Positions 57,071-64,000 of a stretch of 64,000 nt of DNA are shown here, piece after piece. Below the pieces are notes generated by a model. The model worked only from the letters and a program-made list of their open reading frames with translations, did not search any database and was not told the DNA's origin. Positions within the stretch are counted from its first letter, which is position 1. Each line of letters begins with the position of its first letter. The translations under genes and the position numbers were made by a program. The stretch comes from Ottowia testudinis (GTDB lineage: Bacteria > Pseudomonadota > Gammaproteobacteria > Burkholderiales > Burkholderiaceae_C): assembly GCF_017498525.1 (NCBI RefSeq), contig NZ_CP071796.1, positions 2,914,001 to 2,978,000 on the forward strand, given 5' to 3'.

Positions 57071-58780
57071 ATGGCAAAGCCTGTGGGCCTCAACAAGCGC
57101 GGCAATCGGTATTACCTTCGGGTCATCATTCCGGATGACCTGTCGGGCCTCTACGGCGGCAAGGCCGGAGTCAACCCAGCATTGGGCACGGCGGATCGTG
57201 CTGAGGCCCACATCCGGGGGCACGCCCTACGCGCCCGGTGGGAAGCCGAATTCGCGGCCAAGCGCCGCACCCTGAGCCCCGATCCCCTTCCCTCGGTCAC
57301 GCCGGAGCTGGCCGCCACGCTGGCCGCACGCATCAGGCACCGCGTGCTGTTGGACGATGACCGCTTGCGCTCCGACCCGCTGTTGAGGGCCGACCTACGC
57401 CACTACCGCGCCGCAGCAAAAACACGGCAAGCCAACCCGCTGGCGATCATCGAATGGGCACCGCCTGATGCACCTGAAGATGCCGATGGCCTGAGCGGTG
57501 CTACTGCCGATGAGCTGACGGCGATGGCGGACACGAACGCCGCCATTGATGGCGATGCCGCCGTGAACATGGCCGCTCGCAACCTCGCCGCTGTAATGCC
57601 GCTGGTGAAGGCTGAAGCCCTTGCCCTGGGGCTGTCGTTTGACGTGGCCGCGCCAGGTGCCCGTGACGCCCTTCTGGCCTGCCTTGGGGCCTACCGTAAG
57701 GCGTGGCATGAGGTGACCCAGCGGGACGCCGGGAGCGTGGTCGATACACCGCCGATGCCGGTTGCTGCGCGAGCCCCAGCGCCTGCTTCAGTGAAGACCT
57801 TGCGGGACGTGTACGAGCGCTGGAAGGTGTCCGGCGATACGCCCAAGGGTGCCGATAACTTGGCATCAGTTGACCGGGCATTGCGCAAGTTCGAAGGCCA
57901 ACACCCGAACCTATCGCTGAACGCCATCACGCGGGACATGGGCGACCAGTACCGCTCATGGATTCGCACTCAGTTCAACACGCCGAAGACGGCCCGCGAC
58001 AGCCTAGACCGGGTCAAGAGCTTGATGAACTATGCAGCCGAAACGCTGCAGTGGACTGACCGCAACGCATGGCGCGGCCTGAGCATCAAGGCCACGACGA
58101 CGAACAAGCGCCGGCCGTGGCGTGAGGATGAACTGACGGCCCTCTTCGCGGCGCCTGTGTTCACCCGCTACGAACTCCCAGAGGACGCCAAGGCGGGCCG
58201 CGATGGGGCTTATTGGGTGCCCCTGCTGGGCATCTTCACGGGCGCCCGTCCGGGTGAACTCTGTCAGTTGCGGGTGGCCGATGTGCTGGAAGTGGAAGGC
58301 GTGCCGTGCATTCGAATCACCGACGACGGCGAAGGGCAAGCCGACAAGTCCGTGAAGACCGCTGCGGGTCATCGGATGGTGCCCCTCAACAGTGAGTTGA
58401 TCCGCCTGGGGTTCCTGGGCTACGTGGCGGCTATGCGTGCCGCAGGCCATGATGGTCTATGGCCCCAGATGATGATTCGGGCCGACAGGAAAAGCGACTA
58501 CTTCGGGCGCTGGTTCGGCACGCTGAAGGCGTCCGTGGGTTTGCCCAAAGCAGGCTATCCAGACTTCTACTGCTTTCGCCACACGGTGCGCCCTTTGATG
58601 CGCCGCGCGGGGTTCAGTGAGGAAACTCAGGATCGCGTGACCGGCCACGAATCCAGGGGCAGTGTGGGAACGGTGGTCTATGGTCACTGGGGAGTGGCCG
58701 ACCTGAGGCCCGCAGTAGAGGCCATCCGCTTCCCGTTTCTGTCGCTGCCGGTGGTGTCACCACACGCTGGCGCTGGTTGA
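57071..58780 (+). CDS. Tyrosine-type site-specific integrase
   Basis: 569 residues. Catalytic residues of the tyrosine recombinase fold: Arg in GARPGELCQLR, HxxR in FRHTVRPLMRRAG, the later His in VTGHESRGS and the Tyr in VVYGHWG. A DUF6538-like N terminus (VGLNKRGNRYYLRVIIPDDL) and a long SAM-like/core-binding part of over 350 residues make it longer than average phage integrases. It starts 135 bp from ffs, pointing away from it, so integration at ffs is likely. Confidence 0.93.
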   Translation: MAKPVGLNKRGNRYYLRVIIPDDLSGLYGGKAGVNPALGTADRAEAHIRGHALRARWEAEFAAKRRTLSPDPLPSVTPELAATLAARIRHRVLLDDDRLRSDPLLRADLRHYRAAAKTRQANPLAIIEWAPPDAPEDADGLSGATADELTAMADTNAAIDGDAAVNMAARNLAAVMPLVKAEALALGLSFDVAAPGARDALLACLGAYRKAWHEVTQRDAGSVVDTPPMPVAARAPAPASVKTLRDVYERWKVSGDTPKGADNLASVDRALRKFEGQHPNLSLNAITRDMGDQYRSWIRTQFNTPKTARDSLDRVKSLMNYAAETLQWTDRNAWRGLSIKATTTNKRRPWREDELTALFAAPVFTRYELPEDAKAGRDGAYWVPLLGIFTGARPGELCQLRVADVLEVEGVPCIRITDDGEGQADKSVKTAAGHRMVPLNSELIRLGFLGYVAAMRAAGHDGLWPQMMIRADRKSDYFGRWFGTLKASVGLPKAGYPDFYCFRHTVRPLMRRAGFSEETQDRVTGHESRGSVGTVVYGHWGVADLRPAVEAIRFPFLSLPVVSPHAGAG

Positions 58781-58784
58781 ACCG

Positions 58785-59062
58785 CTGGGCCTCGGGCATC
58801 TGGCTACCCATAATGAGGGAATAGAGGCCCGACTCGTTGACGCAGGAAACACGGGGGTTCCCTGGACCGGCTGGGATAGTGTGCCGATTCGACACAGTAT
58901 TCAGGTTGATCGGGGTGCGGTCATCATCATCTACGTGCTTTGCCAGGGTGGCGCGGGTGCAAACCCCCGTTTTGGGGAGGTTTGCTGGCGCTGCCCGTGT
59001 TGATGCAAGGGATGAACTCGAAGATTTCCAGGGCCAGGGCCGTGGCCTTGTCATGTTGGTCA
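58785..59062 (-). pseudogene. Decayed BRO-N antirepressor remnant
   Basis: Minus-strand translation shows LAKHVDDDDRTPINLNTV and VNESGLYSLIMGSQMPEAQRF, the BRO-N domain signature of phage antirepressors, in one frame, and ALALEIFEF, a typical start of such domains, in another. The middle is lost or frameshifted, and the 3' half (usual KRWVT...LPSIR) is missing where the integrase gene ends. Its 5' edge continues, after a 39-bp insertion, the linker sequence of the triple-Rha gene, so both were probably one gene. Confidence 0.6.
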
Positions 59063-59101
59063 GGCGCGGCCAGTGCTAACTGGCGTTAGCTAGCGCCGCT
59101 T
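59063..59101. repeat. 39-bp hairpin insertion with stop codons
   Basis: Relative to the homologous linker at about 59431-59490, 39 bp are inserted exactly between ttggtca and gcccacgc. It contains gctaac-tggc-gttagc and an outer gcggc/gccgc pair and supplies the TAA stop of the triple-Rha gene. Confidence 0.6.
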
Positions 59102-60315
59102 GCCCACGCACGGGCGGCCTCGGCGGGGTTCGTGAAGTCAGGAAGAACAGGCGCCTTGGGCTTGACTTCCTTCGCCTCCAGTTCCATCCACCGGGACACG
59201 ATTCGATGCCGCATGCGGACGTTGTAGCCGGCCACTAGGGTCAGCGTCAGGTCCTTGGGGAGGTTGAACATCGGGAGCGGGCGGCCTGTGCTATCCCGGT
59301 ACTCAGCGCAGAATTGCGTTGAGTCAATGTCGAGGCCACTGAACACCGCGCGGAGGTCCCGCATAACGTCCGCATGGCGCTTTCCCGTCAATTCCGCAAT
59401 CTCCCGGCTGCTCATCGTGAGATCCCCTTCGACCCCGGCCAGGGCAGCGGCCTTGTCGTGCTGGTCAGCCCACGCACGGGCGGCCTCAGCGGGGTTCGTG
59501 AAGTCGGGTAGGGTGGGCGCCTGGGGCTTGGCGGCCTGGGACTCCAGTTCCATCCAGCGGGTCACGATACGGTGCCTCATGCGGACGTTATAGCCAGCCA
59601 CGAGGGTCAGCGTGAGGTCCTTGGGGAGGTTGAAGCACTGTTGAGCCCTCCCATAACTGTCGGGGAGATTGGCTGAAAACTCAGCCGATGTCACGCCCAG
59701 CTCAGCCAGCATCTTGCGGATGTCCGCCAGGACGTTCTTGTGCTCCTTCCCTGTCAACTCCGCAATCTCCCGGCTGCTCATGAGCGGCGCTGCCGCGCCT
59801 GTCAACGATTCGGGCACGGCCACGGTAAGCGGCGCTGGTGTGCTGGTAGGTTGGGCAATTGGGCCGGGCAGGAACACCGGCACTGGAACCCCCAGCACGT
59901 CCTTGAAGTGCGCCATCACGGTGATGTCCAGCCACTTGAGCATCGACTGGGCGTGCTTGGTGTTCGATTGGCGCAGCAGGCGGCGTAGACCATCCTCGTT
60001 GATGACCGACAGAAGGGGTTTGCCGGCGGTGCCCCAGGCGTCCCCCAGCAGTTCCTTGCGGTTGATCGTGAGGTCCTTGGGGAGCCGAATCTCTGCGGTG
60101 TACCCGCGTGCATCCTTAGATTCCGATACATGGTCCAAAACTGGACCATCTCCGAGATCAGTGAGCATTGTTCGGATGTCCCGCATGACGTGCTTGTGCT
60201 CCTTCCCCGTCAGCTCCGCAATCTCCCGGCTGCTCATGGTCAACGATTCGGGCACGGCCAGGGCAAGCGGCGCTGGTTTGGCCTTGGGCACTGCCTTGGT
60301 TACCTCAGCGGGCAC
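59086..60315 (-). CDS. Triple Rha-type phage regulator/antirepressor
   Basis: 409 residues with three tandem modules, each starting MSSREIAELTGK plus a helix (HADVMRDLRAVF or similar): about residues 27-141, 179-259 and 301-381. Modules 2 and 3 share SSREIAELTGK and FNLPKDLTLTLVAGYNVRMRHRIV-type ends; module 1 has a different second half (KPLLSVINEDGLRRLLRQSN), closer to BRO-N/Rha C-terminal parts. Modules are joined by LPDFTNPAEAARAWA linkers. Start GTG 60315; codons for another linker (LPDFTNPAQAH) lie in frame just upstream behind a stop, so a further module may have been lost. Rha proteins control lysogeny; the role here is inference. Confidence 0.7.
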   Translation of the reverse strand: MPAEVTKAVPKAKPAPLALAVPESLTMSSREIAELTGKEHKHVMRDIRTMLTDLGDGPVLDHVSESKDARGYTAEIRLPKDLTINRKELLGDAWGTAGKPLLSVINEDGLRRLLRQSNTKHAQSMLKWLDITVMAHFKDVLGVPVPVFLPGPIAQPTSTPAPLTVAVPESLTGAAAPLMSSREIAELTGKEHKNVLADIRKMLAELGVTSAEFSANLPDSYGRAQQCFNLPKDLTLTLVAGYNVRMRHRIVTRWMELESQAAKPQAPTLPDFTNPAEAARAWADQHDKAAALAGVEGDLTMSSREIAELTGKRHADVMRDLRAVFSGLDIDSTQFCAEYRDSTGRPLPMFNLPKDLTLTLVAGYNVRMRHRIVSRWMELEAKEVKPKAPVLPDFTNPAEAARAWASGAS

Positions 60316-60885
60316 ATGTGCCTGGGCCGGGTTGGTGAAGTCGGGGAGGCCGGGCGGTGGGCTCTCCTATGGATGGGCGTTTTATTTTCGCGACGACAGT
60401 GACAGATACGGACAGCCATGTGAGCAACCACTAACATAGCGGTGCCTGGGAGTGTCCTGAAGGCATCCGCTGGCCCTTGCTCAGGTCACTTCGTGAGTGA
60501 ATCAGCGGGAGCATCTTCAGTGGGCCTTACGGTGCATCGCTACGCGGTAGACCACAGAGGTAGTCCACGTTGGCAATGCACCTCAAGATGAACCTGAAGG
60601 CTCCTGCTGGCCCTTGCTCTGGTGGCCTTGCGTTGGCATCAGCAGTGTTCATCTTCAGGTTGTCGTTCAACGCTTTGTTGATTGATGGCTGTAGCCATTC
60701 ACCCCGATCAACACGCCGGAAGGTGTCCCAAACGGTTTCCTCTTTATATAGGATGCCGAAATTCGGGGGGCCCCGCCAGCCTTCAAACACACCGTCAATA
60801 ACTGTAGCAATTAGCAGCGGGCTTCAGGGGTTCCGCAAGGGGGCCGGATCAACTGCCTTCGCAGTCGTCAAGCCCCCCCCCCACG
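60316..60885. other. 570-bp phage region without a convincing gene
   Basis: Holds a diverged direct repeat (60456-60520 and 60593-60658, about 65 bp, with the shared gctggcccttgctc core) and a frame on the minus strand (60527-60790, GTG start, 87 codons, VFEGWRGPPNFG) whose C-terminal part falls in the second repeat copy. Possibly a small early phage gene or its remnant; no family recognised. Ten C at about 60871-60881 lie beyond the stop of the next gene. Confidence 0.4.
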
Positions 60886-61452
60886 TCACATCAACCCGGC
60901 CGCCCGCAGTTCAGCGAAGTACGGTTCATCAAGCTCTGCCTGGGCCTCGGCAATCGTCTGCCGGGCTCCTGATGGCGACCAGAACGAAACCGCAGCTTCC
61001 ATCCAAGGGCGTTGGTCGAGTAGCCGCGCGATGGCCTTGGATGCCACACGGGCATGACCAGCGTACTTGCGGGCCTGACGCTCGCCAACATCGCTCATTG
61101 CCTGCGCGACTGCATCGGCGCTGATGTCGTCGCACACGCTCAGGACGTGGAACAGCCTGCTCCGCGACAGTGGCCGCGTTGACCCATCCCCTTCCGCCTG
61201 CAACCGACTCACGCCTGTGAAGATGTCATCCAAGCTGGGATGAAGGGCGCATGCCTCGGTGAATGCTGACCTGCCGCTTGTCGGCGTGAAGGTGCTGAGG
61301 TAGGCGCGTACACGTCGGTTATCGAGCGTGGCACCTGGGCGGCCCTTGCGGTTGCCTGCGGGTGCCTCTACTGGCGGGCGTACAGCCTCCTGAACGGGCC
61401 GCAAGGGGGCCGCTGGGGCGTGGGTAGCTGCGTGGGTCGTTCGGCCGTTCAT
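60886..61452 (-). CDS. Phage-associated hypothetical protein
   Basis: 188 residues, N-terminal basic Pro/Ala-rich region, then SVCDDISADAVAQAMSDVGER and SKAIARLLDQRPWMEAAVSFW. No family recognised. ATG at 61452 overlaps the stop of the upstream Rha gene (ATGA), so it belongs to that operon. Confidence 0.65.
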   Translation of the reverse strand: MNGRTTHAATHAPAAPLRPVQEAVRPPVEAPAGNRKGRPGATLDNRRVRAYLSTFTPTSGRSAFTEACALHPSLDDIFTGVSRLQAEGDGSTRPLSRSRLFHVLSVCDDISADAVAQAMSDVGERQARKYAGHARVASKAIARLLDQRPWMEAAVSFWSPSGARQTIAEAQAELDEPYFAELRAAGLM

Positions 61453-62051
61453 CGAGACACCCCCGAGAACAGTTCCAGCGCATCGGCCGCAAGCGCATAA
61501 GCGTGCTTGGCATCCGTGGCCTCCTGCATAGCCCGCGTGGCCGTCGCTTGGAGCATCATCAACATCGCTTGCCCGACCGCTGATGCTTCGCCGCGTGTGC
61601 CCGCCGCGATACCCGCAGCTTTGTTCACCAGCTTGCTGACGTTCGAGTGAAGCCATGGGCCGGGGCCACCAGGCACAGCCTGAATGGCATCCTGCAATGC
61701 CTTCGTGGTGGGTAGGGTGCCAGTTCTGTACGCCTCAAGGGCCACGCGAGATTCACGGAACGCCTTCACCAGCGCGACCTTGAGGGCTACCACGCGGGGC
61801 GTGTTCCTGCTCATGGTCAGCAGCAAGTGGGCTTGATCCTCGTTCAGCAGAGCGAAGCGAACTTGCTGGCCGGTGCGGCTGTCGGTCGAAGCTGCGATTT
61901 GAAATCGCACCTTTCCAAGGTCAGCGAATGCGGCGCGGTGCGTCTGGATAGTCTTCATCGCTGTGCGGTGCTGGATGTCCAGCCATCCCGCGATCAGGCG
62001 GGAATCGACACGCGGCTCTTTAGTGGTGCCTATGTGGCGCAGTTCGATCAT
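61449..62051 (-). CDS. Rha-family phage regulatory protein
   Basis: 200 residues. PRVDSRLIAGWLDIQHRTAM and TGQQVRFALLNEDQAHLLLT match the Rha (pRha) N-terminal domain, a phage regulator that interferes with lysogeny in some hosts. A C-terminal helical part follows. ATG at 62051 has an aggta ribosome site. Coupled to the next gene by ATGA. Confidence 0.8.
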   Translation of the reverse strand: MIELRHIGTTKEPRVDSRLIAGWLDIQHRTAMKTIQTHRAAFADLGKVRFQIAASTDSRTGQQVRFALLNEDQAHLLLTMSRNTPRVVALKVALVKAFRESRVALEAYRTGTLPTTKALQDAIQAVPGGPGPWLHSNVSKLVNKAAGIAAGTRGEASAVGQAMLMMLQATATRAMQEATDAKHAYALAADALELFSGVSR

Positions 62052-62126
62052 GTCGCTACCTGCGCTGGTGGTGGTTGAAATGGGTGGCGTGTTCAAGGTA
62101 TTCACCTTCAATGGAATGGACAAAAG

Positions 62127-62157
62127 AAAAGCCCCGCCAGGACAAGCCAAGCGGGGC
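62127..62157 (-). terminator. Terminator between phage genes
   Basis: On the minus strand gccccgc / gcggggc arms with a 13-base loop followed by TTTTC; it lies between the small gene at 62196 and the Rha gene. Confidence 0.7.
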
Positions 62158-62195
62158 CTTGGGGTGGCCGATGGGCGGCCGTGAAGTGCGAGGGT

Positions 62196-62453
62196 CTACA
62201 GGCGCGAAGCCTCAACGGTGGCCGCTTCGTGTTCCTGCAGGATTCGCTCAAGCGCTTCGCTGTTGTTGACGTGGCGCCCGGCCTCACGCGAGTACATGCG
62301 TTGCATCGCCTTCAGGTGGTCGAATGCATCAACCGTGAGGGAGTAGTTGCGGATCACCGGGGGTGCCGGGGGTGGCGTGTAGTGGTGGCCGTTGTTGGCT
62401 GGCGGCGTGGTTGATGTCGTCGCTGGTCGTGCTGGCGGTTCGTTCATGTGCAT
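62196..62453 (-). CDS. Small ribbon-helix-helix-like phage protein
   Basis: 85 residues. Pro/Thr/His-rich start, then NYSLTVDAFDHLKAMQRMYS and NNSEALERILQEHEA, suggesting a short beta strand followed by two helices as in ribbon-helix-helix repressors. ATG at 62453 or 62447. The paralogue-like gene at 62565 has the same layout. Inferred fold, not confirmed. Confidence 0.55.
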   Translation of the reverse strand: MHMNEPPARPATTSTTPPANNGHHYTPPPAPPVIRNYSLTVDAFDHLKAMQRMYSREAGRHVNNSEALERILQEHEAATVEASRL

Positions 62454-62564
62454 GGTGTTTCTCGTGTGCAAGGAGCGGCCTCAAACAGCCGCAAAAGGGG
62501 CCTACAGCGGGCCTGTGGTGGCCCCGAAGGTGCTAGCGGTTCCAGGCCATCACCACAGCGCCAG

Positions 62565-62777
62565 TTAGCAACCCAGCGCCTTGCGGATCAGCAGGTCAAC
62601 CGCAGCGGCATTCGTGAGGGCCACGCCAGTGCGCTTCTGGTGCTCACGCATGTAGTCCTTCAGTGCCCCGAAGGTGCTTAGGCGGAACGTCACGGGGCGC
62701 TCAATCAGGGCCTCGCCCGTCATGTTCGGAAGGTGTGGCCGTCCTGCCTTGATGGTGGTGGGGTCAATCAATGCCAT
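62565..62777 (-). CDS. Small ribbon-helix-helix-like phage protein
   Basis: 70 residues: ERPVTFRLSTFGALKDYMREH followed by LTNAAAVDLLIRKAL, a beta-helix-helix layout as in Arc/MetJ-type DNA-binding proteins. ATG at 62777; the next gene upstream ends 19 bp away. Function unknown; possibly a copy-control or regulatory factor. Confidence 0.55.
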   Translation of the reverse strand: MALIDPTTIKAGRPHLPNMTGEALIERPVTFRLSTFGALKDYMREHQKRTGVALTNAAAVDLLIRKALGC

Positions 62778-62796
62778 GGTCGTGTTGTCGTTGCAG

Positions 62797-64000
62797 TTAA
62801 GGGGTGGGCGTCGGCTTGGTTGCAGACGGGTAGAGGCGGATCAGTTCGGCCAGCGGCTTGTCCTGATTGCCGTCCTTGACGATCTGCGCGAAGGTGCCTT
62901 CGGACAGCAGGCGCTTGTGGTTGCGCAGCACATCGGTGTGCACCTTCACGTCCTTGGTCATCTCAGCTTCCAGGCGGGCGCGGTAGACACCGAAGGGGCG
63001 GCGCAGCTCCGGCGTAGTGATGTTGCTGGTGGCCTCATCAATGTCCTTCTTGCGCTCAGTCGCGTACCAGTCTTCGATGTCGCTCTTAGTGAAGACTTTG
63101 ATTAGTCCAGTGTCGGGGTCTGTCAGTGGTGTGTTCACCACCCAAGCCCGATATCCGTTTATGGAGTTGTCCCACGCCATGCGGACTTCACTGCCTTTGA
63201 AGCCCTGGGCCTTGGCGAGGGCCTTCGGCACATCGGTGATGAAGCGGTCAAACCAAACGTCCTGCTGCTCGCCCTTGGGTGCCTGGGGCATCTCACTGCG
63301 CAAGTAGGTGGTGCCGTTGACACGGGCGCTCACAGTGGGGTCAGCGACGTACTGAGCTGCAGCGCCTACCGCAGATTCAGCATCCGGGAACTGGCCTGAG
63401 CGCACGTAGAGGTCAGCCAGCGTGCGCACCAGCCCGGTCACTTCCACGCTGTTGGAGACCGTGTTGTCACCCAGCCATCGCTGAACCAGCTTGGACTTGT
63501 ACCAAGGGTTCGCCTGCATGGCCGCGACCTCCTTCTCCACGAGCTTGCGCTGGTTGCTGCCGTCGTGCGACAGCACATCCCCACGCTCCGCACTGGCGAC
63601 CAGAGAGGCCGCAACGTTGTCCGGCATGCCGCCGTTCTTTGTCAGGGCGTTCACGGCCACGTACTGCCTGTAGGCGCCGTCCCCCAGCAGCCCCTTCAGG
63701 TACGCCGGTTGGTGCCGATGCAGTTCCTTGAACAGCGTGATGGACTCCTTTGCCTCCTTGTTGAGTTCGCCTACCGGCTTGCCTGGGGTGGCCCCGGCGA
63801 GGGACGCGAAGTTAGACAGGCCCGCCAACATCTTGTTCTTCCAGTCCGGGTTGTCCAGGTTGTTGCTGGCGTAAACGGAAGCGGCATTGGGCAGCGGCAT
63901 GCCTTGGGTGGCACGCGCGGCGTACTGCTGGGCGTAGTCGGTGACTCCGAAGTCCGAGTAGGTGCCCGTTCGGCTCAACACCTGGGGATTGGCGGTGCCC
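62797..64000 (-). CDS. Phage structural-like protein, 5' end outside window
   Basis: At least 401 residues; the frame is open to the window edge, so the true start is to the right. The visible part is the C-terminal end, with a calmly mixed composition: WYKSKLVQRWLGDNTVSN, FPDAESAVGAAAQYVADPTV, DNSINGYRAWVVNTPL. It recalls large internal virion proteins of T7-like phages, but this is a weak impression; no domain was confirmed. Followed by small phage genes on the same strand. Confidence 0.55.
   Translation of the reverse strand, partial: GTANPQVLSRTGTYSDFGVTDYAQQYAARATQGMPLPNAASVYASNNLDNPDWKNKMLAGLSNFASLAGATPGKPVGELNKEAKESITLFKELHRHQPAYLKGLLGDGAYRQYVAVNALTKNGGMPDNVAASLVASAERGDVLSHDGSNQRKLVEKEVAAMQANPWYKSKLVQRWLGDNTVSNSVEVTGLVRTLADLYVRSGQFPDAESAVGAAAQYVADPTVSARVNGTTYLRSEMPQAPKGEQQDVWFDRFITDVPKALAKAQGFKGSEVRMAWDNSINGYRAWVVNTPLTDPDTGLIKVFTKSDIEDWYATERKKDIDEATSNITTPELRRPFGVYRARLEAEMTKDVKVHTDVLRNHKRLLSEGTFAQIVKDGNQDKPLAELIRLYPSATKPTPTP

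Larger units (their letters stand above)
56937..64000. mobile_element. Prophage-like integrated element (left end)
   Basis: Begins at the ffs 3' end with an integrase gene and continues with short, densely packed genes on the opposite strand: Rha/BRO-type antirepressors, two ribbon-helix-helix-like small proteins and a large phage-structural-like gene that runs off the window. GC is lower than in the chromosome to the left, and the hairpin repeats common there are absent. Most likely a prophage or satellite; the right end was not seen. Confidence 0.8.

Noticed and set aside
58837-59079. 80-codon plus-strand frame after the integrase gene
   Set aside because: It lies antisense to the BRO-N remnant, which has real domain motifs; its own translation has none.
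60869-60882. Run of about ten C as a phase-variation tract
   Set aside because: It lies after the stop of the phage gene at 60886 and is not in a frame with a recognised product.

Overview
The window is a chromosomal segment of a high-GC betaproteobacterium, most likely family Comamonadaceae (Acidovorax/Ottowia/Comamonas type). The grounds are the gene families and neighbourhoods (gloB next to methyltransferase-rnhA, dnaX near ybaB-recR, class I PHA synthase, Bug-type binding protein) and a scattered hairpin repeat with core CTGCTTGCGCTT...AAGCGC that I know from Comamonadaceae genomes. No taxonomic search was possible.

Layout. 1-14.5 kb: nadE, a FemAB-like acyltransferase, a GTPase/membrane-protein pair (DUF3482/DUF2868), the two pyrophosphatases (soluble ppa and proton-pumping hppA, divergent), an MFS transporter, a UbiE-like methyltransferase with a lipoprotein hydrolase, and an aldehyde dehydrogenase. 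14.7-22.6 kb: envelope genes (DUF3667, M48+TPM fusion, IPTL-CTERM protein, LprI-like protein, small exported proteins) around a LuxR-type regulator; four genes here carry one palindrome, TCRTTCA-N2-TGAAYGA, upstream. 22.6-30.3 kb: SDR enzyme, TlpA-like thioredoxin, molybdenum cofactor genes moaA, mobA and moeA, a Bug binding protein and an IclR regulator. 30.4-36.3 kb: self-sufficient P450 (P450-reductase-ferredoxin), thioredoxin, a RelE/BrnA-like toxin-antitoxin pair, a divergent LysR/MFS pair. 36.4-46.3 kb: AMP-dependent ligase divergent from PHA synthase, PhoD phosphatase, RND pump and adaptor. 46.4-56.9 kb: rnhA, methyltransferase, gloB, mltD, solute-binding protein, MAPEG protein, recR, ybaB, a secreted protein of unknown function, dnaX, a small ORF, and the 4.5S RNA gene ffs. 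56.9-64 kb: the left end of a prophage or related integrated element, starting directly at the 3' end of ffs, with a tyrosine integrase and an oppositely oriented phage region rich in Rha/BRO-type antirepressor domains. It runs off the right edge.

Main points. (1) The hairpin repeat occurs about 16 times in the 57 kb of chromosome and not in the prophage part; five copies lie inside reading frames and are translated. (2) A phage gene has three tandem Rha-type modules; a 39-bp hairpin insertion carrying stop codons cuts it off from a decayed BRO-N remnant. (3) The hppA leader can fold into mutually exclusive structures, one masking the ribosome site. (4) dnaX has an A9 run right after the clamp-loader region whose slippage would give a 380-residue gamma-like product. 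(5) A class II-positioned FNR/CRP-like site lies upstream of the PHA synthase. (6) The shared palindrome around the LuxR gene may define a small local regulon.

Limits: families were recognised by eye, and no alignment, folding or HMM search was run. Starts were chosen from ATG position, ribosome sites and family length and are marked where doubtful. I saw no tRNA, rRNA or CRISPR array.
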